Source of the DNA: Montifringilla adamsi
Taxonomy: Eukaryota > Chordata > Aves > Passeriformes > Passeridae
DNA length: 64,000 nucleotides
Direction of reading: 5' to 3'
NCBI GenBank assembly: GCA_017590115.1
Contig: JAGGNK010013003.1
Coordinates: forward strand, 310,001 to 374,000
A model generated the notes under the pieces. It ran no database searches. It worked only from the letters and a program-made list of their open reading frames with translations, and was not told the DNA's origin. Each line of letters begins with the position of its first letter. Within the stretch, counting starts at the first letter, position 1. A program made the position numbers and the translations under genes. Shown in pieces: positions 38,015 through 49,285 of the stretch.

Positions 38015-38320
38015 CCGTTTATTAGAAGAGAAAATAGAGATGCTAACCCATAAAATAAGGAAACTCAGCTGGGCAGGACCGGATAGGAATAAAAAGGAGT
38101 TATCAGCAGCCTTCCTTTCTCCTAGGGGTGTCCTGGCTTGTTGGCTGCCTGAGCTGCGGAGAAGTAAAACCAGCTCCTTACCCCTGTGCAGGCGCTACCG
38201 GTGATCATTTCCGCACACGCCCGTTGTCTTGCTTCGGGTTTGTCTTCTTATTTTTTGACGACTTTTCTTACTTTCCACCATCGGCCGCCAGGTGGAACCA
38301 CCTCCCTTCGGCTGCCTTCG
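38015..38320 (+). mobile_element. CpG-rich, LTR-like block next to the minisatellite
   Basis: An AATAAA at 38088-38093 is followed by a CpG-rich segment (CGCTACCGGTGATC, CCGCACACGCCCGTTG, CATCGGCCGCCAGG) quite unlike the surrounding AT-rich DNA. The order (polyadenylation signal, CpG-rich stretch, then a repeat-bearing leader) resembles the R/U5 and leader of an endogenous retroelement. No gag, pol or env frame is visible. It could instead be a small CpG island. Confidence 0.35.
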
Positions 38321-38354
38321 TGAGGGACCACCCCCCCCACCCCACCGCAGACTG

Positions 38355-38612
38355 TGAGGGACCCCGGAGGCTCTGAGGGACCCCCGGGCCGTGAGGGACC
38401 CCCGGGCCTTGAGGGACCCCGGAGGCTCTGAGGGTCCCCCGGGCCGTGAGGGACCCCCGGGCCTTGAGGGACCCCCGAGGCCCTGAGGGACTCTCGGGAT
38501 GTGAGGGACCCCCGGACCGTGAGGGTCTCCCCGAGGCCCTGAGGGACTCCAGAGACTCTGAGGGACCCCTGGGCTGTGAGGGACCTCCGAGGCCCTGAGG
38601 GAACGCCGGCCA
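38355..38612. repeat. GC-rich minisatellite with 55-bp higher-order repeat
   Basis: Fourteen units of 17-20 bp each begin TGAGGG and continue ACCCCCGGGCCG-like. Unit starts are 38355, 38374, 38392, 38410, 38429, 38447, 38465, 38484, 38502, 38520, 38540, 38559, 38577 and 38596. The spacing 19-18-18 recurs, and every third unit carries the GGAGGCTC or GAGGCCC variant, giving a 55-bp higher-order period. A further unit start lies outside the main array at 38321. Reverse-strand frames read as proline/glycine-rich 'collagen-like' proteins and are by-products of the repeat. Confidence 0.95.
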
Positions 38613-38979
38613 TGAGGATGCTACAAAACGTGGAATATGCAAAATTTTCCTTGAGAAAGGATGTTCTTTGGTGTTTGATCTTCGTGTGCTTTTCAGCCTA
38701 ATCAGCAGGGAAGGAGATTTTAGAAAGAGCAGCTAACGAGCAATCCCTGAGTGATGTGCAGGTGTTAGAAAGAGACAAATTACTTGTTGGTGGAGTTGCC
38801 TTGTGAAGGTTTAGGGCTCCAGGTGTTTCAGTGATCTCCCACTTTGGGGGAGGTTAACAAAGCTTGGGGAGAAGGATGTGCAGCTGATAGTGGACACAAA
38901 GAATGCAGAATTTATGGGCCACAAGGGCATTTGGCAGGACCCCAAAGATCAGGAAGAAACTAATAAAGACAGCTCAGCA
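38613..38979. other. Spacer between minisatellite and LTR-like block
   Basis: Mixed-composition DNA with no open frame of note. It contains GGACCCCAAAGATCAGG (38937-38953), which may belong to the same degenerate retroelement, but I cannot assign it. Confidence 0.3.
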
Positions 38980-39370
38980 ACTGTGGTGAACCAGCTCCAG
39001 TTGGGTGAAATGTAATTCTGGCAGGGGGAGATGATGACCACCATCTCACCAACTCACTGACCCAAGAAACCCGCTGACCCAAAAGAAGGAAAAGACTGAG
39101 TATGGGACTAATTAACAGGAGAAGCAAGAGAATCTTTAATAAGCAGAAGACAGAATACTAATTAACAAGAGAACTATGTAACTTGTAGCCAATGAACACT
39201 AATTCCTTTGTTTGCTAAAATGTATAAATTGCAAAAGGTTTTGATAGTTGGTGTGCTTGATTTGTGGAATACCATTGAGCATCCATGCTTGTGCAACTCT
39301 GAGATAATCAATGTCTCTCTCAAGTGTGTAATTATAGGCTTGTTTCCCATGAATCCCATTTTTGTGGATG
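38980..39370 (+). mobile_element. LTR-like remnant with CCAAT and TATA boxes
   Basis: A CCAAT box (39189-39193) lies 34 bases upstream of TATAAAT (39223-39229). Downstream come TTGTGGAATACCATTGAGCA, CTTGTGCAACTCTGAGATAA and a TGTGTAATTATAG tail that remind me of passerine endogenous LTRs. Boundaries are approximate: a possible start TGTGGTGAACC near 38982 and an end near 39370. No retroviral coding sequence is visible. The family assignment is from memory and uncertain. Confidence 0.45.
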
Positions 39371-39375
39371 ACAAG

Positions 39376-39450
39376 GTGACTCCAGGGCTGTGAGAAGACC
39401 CTGCCACTGTGAGGGGATCCCGGGACTGTGAGGTGACCCCAGTGCTGTTT
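39376..39450. repeat. Degenerate tract related to the TGAGGG minisatellite
   Basis: GTGACTCCAGGGCTGTGAG, CACTGTGAGGGGATCCCGGG and ACTGTGAGGTGACCCCAG share the unit logic of the 38355-38612 array (TGAGGG, ACC, CCGGG) with more divergence. It follows directly after the LTR-like block, as a retroelement leader would. Confidence 0.55.
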
Positions 39451-42400
39451 GCTGCCCCTTGCCCATTCCTGTCTGGTGATCCTACAGCATATCTTTCGGA
39501 TGCAGAGTCCAAACCAAACCCAAATGTGCAAACCCACCTGCAGGAAGGTGGTGCAGGTGCCTGTCAGCCACCAAAGAAAGGTTTTCTGGTTTATTCAGCA
39601 ATGGAAAGACCTCATGTGCCATGGAAGTTGACCCTGGAGCTGGGCTCTAGACAAAGAGCTACAAACAGAAACTATTTTTTTTCATACAGGGCATGTGGGG
39701 TTGCTGGGCAGAGATGAGCAGGCGGACATTTTTCATCCTCTCTGCTGCCTCCAAGGGAAAGGAGACGCTGTGGTGACTTAGCTGGCCATGGGCGGCTGAG
39801 AGGCTCCATGTCTGTGTTTAGCAAAGTACCTAAAATCCAGGGATGTGATGCAGCCCTGTTGGATCACTGGTCCTGCACAGCAAAGCTCGTTAGAGGTGGT
39901 GAAGCTGTGAGAGACACCATTTCCCACTTTCCCAGAAGAAGAGTGGCTGGGGCAGGAAGAACATCCACTGCAGCCCAGCAAGGAGCCTGCCTGAGCACTG
40001 GGCATCTCCTGCAGAAAACAAAGAATTGAGAAGGGCCTTGATATCTATCAGGAAACAAGGAAAGGTACTGCCAAAGATGTCTTTAGCTCTGTTTCTGGCA
40101 CATTTATGAAACATCAAATACCTAGACAGTGGTAGATGGCCCAATAGCCTGAAGTCTCAGCTAAAAAAACCCCAGTTTGTCTTTTTGGAGCTATCATTCT
40201 CTGATCTGGTGGGGGTCTGTTCCTTTATTTTCACTCCTCTGTGCCTCAAGGATAATCAGCAGAGCTTGCAAATCAATAACAAATTGGGTAAAAATCATCT
40301 TTATATGCAAAGCCTAAAATAAAACATCTGTATATATCCCAGAAGCCTTCACAACCTCCTGTTTTATTAGTATCTCTAAAATAACTTTTCTTTCCTGACT
40401 CTAATTCCAGCTAGAAGCACTCTGATAATCCTCACAGGACTGTTATGTGTATTTCCAATTAAGCAATTTATAAGCACTGGCTGTGAGGAGCTTTTTTGTT
40501 CTTAAGGAAATGATTTCTTCATTAAGAGTAAAACAAGTCTTTTTTATCCCTGCTTAATATGAAAGCCCTTGTGTCCCCTTCGCATATGTTTTAAGTACTG
40601 AACTATGTAGAAGGAGATTAATCATTTTGTACCCCAACAAGCAGGAAGACACAGCAGCTGGGTCAGTCACTCAGGGAATAGGCTCTTCAGTGTTTGTTTG
40701 CAGAGAGAAGTAAAAGTCAGACAGACAGACACTTGCTTTCAAGCTCCTTGCCTTTGCCAGAGGCAACCCACACAATCATGAGCCCTTCTGGAGTCTGAGT
40801 CATGAAGAACTGCAGCAGATAAAATGAAGACAGTCAAGAGGAAAAAAAAAATCCCATTCATGCCCAGCTAATGAGTAGAAGTTCCAAATTTCCTCTTGTT
40901 TTGCAGGCTGTGTACCTTAATTAGATGAATCACAGAACACTGAGGGTGGAAAACACAGGCCAGACAGCTCATAAGAGTCCACTTCATTCTTTCACACTGG
41001 CAGCATTATCTACCTCCCTGACAGGGAAGACTGTCCCTCCATTTTCCTGGACTGTCATGAGGCATGGGCAAATGTGGAAAATGAAGAGCAGAAAGGATGG
41101 ATGACTGAGTTTAGCTTGTATAGTAGCACAAGCATCCTATTCCTATTTTTGTCCCCAGGCCCAGCCATTTACACTTTCTATAAAGGCACTCACGAGCCCA
41201 TGTTCTGGTCAGGGGCAGCCCCATGACCAAACAGCATGAGTTGCAACATGAGGGACCTTCAAAGGGAAGGCACACTTGCTAATATCAGGAATGAACTTAT
41301 CAGAAAGTTTCTGATGTGGTCAGAGAAGACATTTTGACCCTTGAGTGTTCCTGGAACTCTGGAAAGAAACCGCACATAAGTGTTGTAAGTAAACCGCATT
41401 GCCTTCATTTTCCTCTGAGCCGGACTAGAAGGAGACAATATCCCTAATAATGGGATAGCTCCTGAATGTTTAAAGTTAATATCTTGTATCTGCTTACAGT
41501 AACAAATGTAGAGAAATGGAGGAACTGACAACAAATGGAATTACTACATTAGTAAAGAGCTAATCTGTAGAAATAGGTTAGAGATTGAGATGCTGCAGCA
41601 TGTAAGCCTGTGCCAGTGCTTGAGTTGCACAGGGTCACTGGGAAATATGTCATGTATTCCAGCAGCACCAGGAGCCCCATGTATTTTTCCCAGGAATGGG
41701 TGCATAAAATGGCTGATGAATGAAGCTAGAAGTGGTGAATTCAACTGTACAGTTCAATGTAGACATTGTATCATTCAGTGAAGAAACGGTGAGTTTAGAA
41801 TGATCTTAAAACCTTGAGGTTTCCTTCTCAGTGTCTGCATTTCATGCCATGCTCAGTAATACCATTTGTCCCTTTGTGTTATGGAATGGATTTTATTTAG
41901 CAGTGCAAGGAAGAAATGCCTGGCTACATTTCCCTCAGCAAGCCCAATGGCACTGTGGTTTTTGGTTATGCTGGTTTTGTGATGTCACTCTCTGTGTTAA
42001 AGGGAAATAGGTTTTGAAGAGGGATTGAAAAAAGATGGGGTAATATGTGACATTGTGCATTGGCTCCTGGGACAGAGACAGCTCTACTGGCACATGGAGA
42101 GTCATTGATCTGCCAGGTCAAAAAAAAGTCACTTGTGTCATGGCAGCATGAGAGAAAGAAAGAGGACAGACTGACAAACAAGTCATACTTGGTGGTCAGA
42201 GTCAGCACTGCTGCCAGAATAGAGAGAAGATGGTAAAAGAAATACCAGAAACAGACAAGCAGGTGGAGAAAGGCGCTGCAGGAAGCAGAAATGTGCAGAA
42301 AATAATACTGCAAGGGGAACTGGAGGATGAGGAGGGAAAAATAAGTATTAATGATACCATCATTATGCAGGGCATGAGGTCAATCTGGAATCTGTGTTTG

Positions 42401-45400
42401 GGTTGGCTGCAGTCTCAGGGAGGCCAGAAACAGAGGAGATAACATCCAGCAGAAGATAAAGTGGTCAAGGGCACGATCTGTCCTTGGTCTTAGAAACACC
42501 ACAGAAGAAAAAAAATTGTGCTTAGATATAGCCTAATGTACAAAAAAGTATTGTGAGCAATCAGAGCTGTCTGGCTACTTCACCTAAAGGAAAAGGGATA
42601 TGGCAGCATCTCAGTTATAAAAACTGAGAGAACAAGACGAGGCAGTCAAAGAGAAAGATCAGGATTTAATTTGCTCAGTGTTCAGTCACCAAGAGACGTG
42701 GGGGTGGCAATATTGCCAAAGCAAAACTGAGTTGAGGAAAATAGATTAGAAGCAGTGAGTCAGATGTGTGAGCTCGTGGTGGCACAGCTGATATTTGAAA
42801 TTGCAGGAAGAGTGAGGATCATAGGAACCTTCACAGGGACTTTTCTTCCTGGGTTTTACAGTGCAGATCTCATAAAAAACCACACAGTTCAACAACTCTT
42901 AGTCACTACAAACCTGCAAGAGCACATCAGAGAAGGGAAAGGGAGAGCAGTGGGCAGATATGGAGCTGCAGGAATATTCCTTGGATAGAGGTAGGAATTT
43001 TAGAGAAAATGATTCTCAAATTTAGATTCTCACTGAAGACCTCAGCCCTCAGGGGAACCTTTTGTGAGTAAAGGTTTAGGACTTGTCCATCAGCTGCTGT
43101 AAAATCTCTTCGTGGCCATTCCAGGCAGTACCAACCAGATGATCCATAACAACCCATGGACTATGGTGGCATGAGTCATATTTCTGTCCATGACTGCACA
43201 CAGTAAAATAATTTTGTTTAACCACCTTATCTTTGTTTGCTTTCCACCAATACCACTATAATTTCTTTTGTTATCCAAATGCATTTTCCTCCCCTTTGCG
43301 AAAAGGGAATCACTTTGCAACAGCACCTTGATTTTTACATACTTGACTTACTGGCTGTGATAGCAACATGCTCCTGTATTGCTCTAGAAAGTAGCTTTAC
43401 ATGCACTGTTTCATCTAGTCCTTAATTCTTCCACTGGGGCACTAAATCTGGACTAAGCTGAAATACTAGGACAATAATTCTTAATCCACTGTGGAACATT
43501 AACTGAGTGTTAAGACAGCGATTTGCTGTATATTATGAACGTGTCTCCATTTCATTTCCTCTCTGGAGATGCTGATTCACTGATGGAGTGATGTTCTTCC
43601 AGGCAAGAAAAGATTAAGTAGAGACAACAGACTCAGAAGTAATAAATAAGGCTGTAGAACAAAACTGCCTAATATTATATTATTTTAGAAGCTATATATA
43701 ATCATGCCATCAGAGATGTGCTGCGATGAACACATGCAAGAGAGCAGAGTTAAGGTGGTGCCTCTCAGCTTATACTGTGCTGGTTCAGGAGGTTACAGAG
43801 TTTACAACTGTATGCTGCATCAATCCAGCCCTGGGAAGGAGGTTTGCATCAATTTAGCCTCAGCAGTGTCCTCTTGGTTCCCATCACAGTCAAAGTGTTC
43901 TTCAAAGGAATGTGAGCACTATTTCCCCTGGTTTCCACATGTGAACCTAAAGTGCTGGAGAAACAGCAGGTCCTTTAGTCCCTGAGATGAATGGCACGTG
44001 TAGTACCAAGGAACCAAGTTTCCTGCTCCCTGCTACATGTGCAGTATGTGCTCCCACTGTCCCTTACTTGTGCCCTACTGCAGGGAGGCTGTGTGGCTGA
44101 AATTCTGGCGACAAGTTTGGATAGTGCCTCTCTAATACAGACAGAGCACAGGCTGGGATCACAGTCAGCCTGCCAGAATTGTTGCATCACCCTGTCTGAG
44201 GGGACCATCTTCAAAACCACACGGCAGCAATTGATCAAATGCAAAGTTGCTGCTCTTTGGTTTCTGTGATTCTCCTGTCCAGAAGGCACCTGGGCTGATG
44301 TTGCTGTCCTGCCTGCTCTCCATACTGTTGCTGGGAGCAAACCAGGCTACACTTCTTCAAGCCTGGGACAGGTAGCACACAGGGAATATTGGGTGTAGGC
44401 AGAAAGAGGGGCTTCACTGGACTCCGTTCCTGGGAGGTTTTTTTGGTAATGGCCAAGTGGCAGACATTTCAGCAGCCTGTTGAGCACAGTAACCTATTCC
44501 AATTGCAAAGGTAAATTTTAATTGTAACTGTAAAGATAAATTGTAAATTCTATGAGTGGAACAAGGTGCAGAAAAGAACCTCAGGTTGCTTGTTCATTAC
44601 AAGAAGCCACATTGTTATAGGAATTAAAAACACAGAATGCTTCTTTTGAGTAAACAAATCTCAGGACACTGGTCGGTCACTACTTGCAGGTCTTTACTGG
44701 GAATCCATTTCACTTAATCCAGACTTGCTGATGATATCTGAAGAGAGAGTTTGGTCATTATTCCTAAGCAAAATCAGGTATGCAGCATGCCCCATTTGTT
44801 TTTGATGGTGTGTTGTGTAGCTGTGAGAGTTCAAACCTCCGGACACTCTGGAACTGACACCCTGCTCTCCGTTGTAGGTCAGGGTTTTCTCCCAGGCTTG
44901 GAGCTTGTGCCTGTAATGCTCAGCTATTGTTTTGCTATAGGAAGGGATGGGTGCCTTACTGGTGGTTACAGTGCTCTGTTAGCTCTCACTTCATGCTCTG
45001 GGGAGCTTCAGTGTTTTACAGCAGAGTCAGAGATGACATTCTTAGCACATTCCTTTCATTTCTTTCCCCTGGCATAGCAATTACTATTCTACACAGTGCT
45101 GCTCCATGTGGTTCTTCACAATTTATTTTTAAGGTTTCTCCAAAAACTTGCCTAGTAAGAGTTTTTGCATAATTGCTCCTCAAGATTTGCATTTCAAAAT
45201 TTCAACACAGTATTAGCTCTTGGAGCTGGCTGCAGGGTTATGTTACCTCCCACTATGTTCATCCACACAGCTCTCGATTGAATGATCTAAACACAGGAAT
45301 ATGCATTGCTTTTCGCTTCTATACTCAGAACAGCATTGTTCTTTCTTGGCCACTTCATTTTTTTTAACTATTCCCAATTCAATTGGTCCTGCAACAGGTC

Positions 45401-48400
45401 TTAAAACTTTCCTAACTGAAGGGGGCTGCAGTATTTTGGTGTATTTTTGCCAGCTTGTCAGATTCTCAAGTTTTGCAACCTTGAATAAGGCCTGGCTGAT
45501 TTATGACTGATGGCATCAGAGAGGTAGTCCTCTTTTTCTTTCCTTGTTAATCATATGCCTTAAATTATCATCAGTGATGGCTTTATGTTCCTCCTTACAG
45601 GTTTACAGAGTTTCAGCACCAGTTATGTCACTGGATTCAAAGGGAATGATGACAGACTGAACTGTATTTGCTTTCCAAAATCTAGCTTTAAAGCTTCCCT
45701 CTGGACTGGAACTCACTGATTTTAATTCATTTCTGGATGGCACTGATATAAATAATTTTTTCACTACTCTCCTCAGAGAAATTATTCTTTACCCATTTGT
45801 AAATGTTCCTTAATAATCTGTCTTCACTTTGTTCTGGATCATTTTAAAATTCTCCCATTTCTAACTGGTGCTCCCCTTGTGATGCTTGGGCTCTTGCATG
45901 TAATTTAAAAACATCTTCTGTCATTTTTGCCTTTGCAGTTGTTACTTTGTCATGCTAGTTCTTTTTGATCTTTTCTCACTTGCTCCAAAAGTTTTTTTTT
46001 TAATCTGGCATAAAATGTTCTTCAAGTTCAAGCTTGTGATCACATCTGCTCCTATCTGCCAGCATCCAAAACCTCTTCCTTAGAAACAGTTCTTAGCACT
46101 TTGCCAAGATGTCATGATAAGAATGAAGTGGGGGAAAGTGCAGTTTCTAACAACATTCATTGAATCCTCCAAGTAATGATCCTTGGCTTCCTCTCCTGAC
46201 AAAATGTGCTTGATATGGTGTTTTTTTGATCTCCTGATATGGGTATAAAATTACCTTCCTCCTTATTCTTTTGATGTAATTTTAAATGCTGTTGTTCCCA
46301 ACAGGGAGTTTGATGGCCTGGCATGAGAAGTTTAACAAGCTGAGCTCCACTGGCCTATTTCTTTGATGATAAATGGAAGGAGAAGTAAGTGGGGAATAAG
46401 CTACAGGTCCATTGTCTCCTTGGGTGACCACAGCCATTCTTTGGGGTTATGAGCCTGTTTGAACCTCTCTCTGCTTGTAAACAAACTGGTGAGGTAGTAA
46501 ACAAACTGCTAATAAACAAGTTAGTAAACACCTGGTAAACTCCTGGCAAGACACAGCTAAGCTAATGCAGCCTCCAAAACAAGGTATCTGCATCCAAACT
46601 GCCTATTGGGAATAATCTGCGGCCTTTTTAAGCCCCCAAACCATGCACAGGCATTGTCTGGAAGAATGTCTGACAACCAGAACCAGGGCTATGCTGGCAG
46701 CTTCACAGCACAGAGACTCCCTGCTCCAAGTCTGTGTCCAGGCCCAGGCTTTGTACCCTTTGGGTAAGGTGTATATTGTGCTTTGTTCCTTAACTTTTCT
46801 CCAGTGTGACTCTTGGAGTCAAGAAAGAGTTTCAGGATGCCTCTCCCAAGCTCCCTGCTTTGGGAACGATGATAAGGAGTGTTTCCATTACTGCCATGAG
46901 ATGTGTTTGGGCTTTTTGGTACTGTGATAGAAGGCTGACATGGCAGGGGTACCTAAAATGTTTTATAACACTGTTTTTCTAGGCACCCTTTCCTGCAACT
47001 CATGTCAGCCATACTTTGTAAAATTTTATCTGAAGTCCTTCAATCACACATAAAAATTAGAGTATGGCAATTATGTTGGCCTGGTTAAAAAAATCTTACA
47101 ATACTGTGCTTGGAACACTTACTTTTCCCAGGCTTCATAGAAAAGGCATTTTTGGTAAATGAAAGTAAGCCCCTTTCACAGTCTCCAGAAAATAATATCT
47201 TGGCCAAATCATAAACTCTGACTAATTTTAATTTGAACACCCTCAGTAGAAGCCTTGTTCTCTTGGCAGCTGAATTCCTGGCTGTGACATCTGCAGTGAG
47301 CACCCTCCAGCTTCTCCCTGCCAGCTCATCTGCCTCTGTGCAGCTCCATGCTGAAACCCGGGGCTGGCACCTTCTCTGGAGTGTGGAGCACTACAGGTGT
47401 GGAGTGCGGAGCAGGGTCAGCAGGAGCAAAAGTTGGATACTTGGACTTAATATTATAGGGAGGAAGGAGAGAAAGCAGAACCAGCATCCCTACAGGTTTT
47501 TATGTCTGTTCTTTCTCATCCAACACTGAAACAATCCAAAGCTTTCTTGAAACTCCAGGTTTATTTGTTGGCAAATATATGTATTATCTGGTGATGAAGG
47601 ATGTACCCTTCATCCCTCAAATTTGTTGACTGAGTTTTTACCTCATGCAACTGATCCCTATGGATGATAACAGACATCTACTGCTACCAATTACTTATTA
47701 GCACATGAGGGAGAGATCTGTACTTCAGACCTAATAGGTTTCAGTTCCATTTGGAGGTCACTAGGGTTTCATATAATGTCATTTCATTTTGATTAACATG
47801 GGAAGTAACTTGGTAATTCCAGTAAATGACTAGGTACTTAAAGTAAACCTGTCTGGAAATACAAATTTCTGTCCAGCTGGAAAATTTAACAATTGACATT
47901 TTAGTTGAGAAAAAAACAGAAAAAAAAAAAAAAGTTACTGCATTTTTGTGGTAAAACATTAAAACAAATGCCCGTCTAATTTTTTTCTCTGAGTTATGGC
48001 CTCAAAGGGTTAACATGAAGAAAATAGGGTGATCAAAGATTTTATGGAAGGATGACTTTGGTCTCATAGATGGTATAAGGCAGGATTGAATCCAGAATTA
48101 ACATGCTGTATGGGTTAATTAAAGGAAACAAATGTGAGAAAGCTTGTTCTACTCTTGAACAGCTCATTTAGCTTGTCTTTAATGCAAATTGTCAATGAGG
48201 TTCCTGTCATGAAAATAAATCTCATTAAAAATACATCATTTGTTCACACACATATAAACCAAGGAAAGAGTGTGCTCCTACCAGATGAAATTGATGTGAC
48301 TCAGCTGCAGAGTGAAGGTGATGTGGGTTTCAAAATGCAGACACTCTTGCTTTTGTCTGGGTTTACATTTTCTGAAAGATCTTTCTATTTCCCCCAGTGG

Positions 48401-49271
48401 GATACCAGAGCCCTTAATGAACATGGAATAAAGAGCAAGAAAAGCCTGAAACTCTCATTCCCTCTTCACTAGTGGACTCTTATTGCCAAAGGTTGTATGT
48501 CCTTTGGCTACAACTTCCTTGAGATTTTCTATAACTTTCTGTTGAACAGAAGTTCAGATAAAATGAAACTGTGAAAGCAAATACTATTTGGAACTGTATA
48601 AAAATCTAAAAAATTATATTTGGCTTATAAATAATGACATCATGTTATTATTATTCTCTTGGAGCAGTTTATGGAGCAATAAAGCTAAAATTCTGTACAG
48701 AAATGAAAGTCAATACCTATCTCCATCCCTACACCAACATTAGTAGGAAATATTACCAGACATTGCAAGCTAGGAAAGAAATAAGAAGAATATTAACCAG
48801 AGCCTTTCTTCCATATTATAGTCCCATATTAAAAACCTAGCAAGTATGTAGTCCTTCTTTGTATACTTACAGAACTTCCTCTCTACAGAGCAATAAAGAG
48901 GCAGAGATTCCTGAATGTCTGGTTGGATGAGGCCTGACAATTACAACATCAGAGATACTTTGAGAGGCAGTGATTTCCTCCCACTCTAAGGTGAGAAACT
49001 CTACAGCAACACATTTGTATGGGAAGCAGGCAAAGAAAGAATTCTAATGTTTTCATTGTGTATTAAAATGTATGTGTGAAGGTCACAGCAAAGCTTTTGT
49101 TTCATATTTATGGTCCCAAAAGCTTTATCCATTCATTCTGCATATGCTTTCCAGGCTGAGGTCACAGCTTGGTCACCTCAGTGAACCTCAGGTCAGGCCC
49201 CTGACCAGAAAGAGAGTAAGATAGGAAGCAGGCTGTTTAGCACATTAAATTCTATTCGGTGTGTGGCACGG
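39451..49271. other. Gene-free stretch
   Basis: About 10 kb with no supported gene. A purine-rich segment (42220-42340) and a pyrimidine-rich, possibly very old repeat (45540-46100) were noted but not assigned. An A14 run lies near 47919. Confidence 0.5.
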
Positions 49272-49285
49272 CCAGGAGGTGGCAG
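49272..49285 (+). promoter_or_regulatory. CTCF-like core motif
   Basis: CCAGGAGGTGGCAG matches the vertebrate CTCF core CCASYAGRKGGCRS at all positions but one (G at Y). It lies in a gene-free stretch, so it could be a domain boundary or loop anchor. Matching by eye only. Confidence 0.4.

Noticed and set aside
38355..38612. CRISPR-like array
   Set aside because: Units are contiguous with no unique spacers, and the genome is a vertebrate.
38248..38642. Reverse-strand Pro/Gly-rich 'collagen-like' open frames
   Set aside because: They are direct translations of the 18-bp multiple-of-three minisatellite and have no start, splice or domain support.
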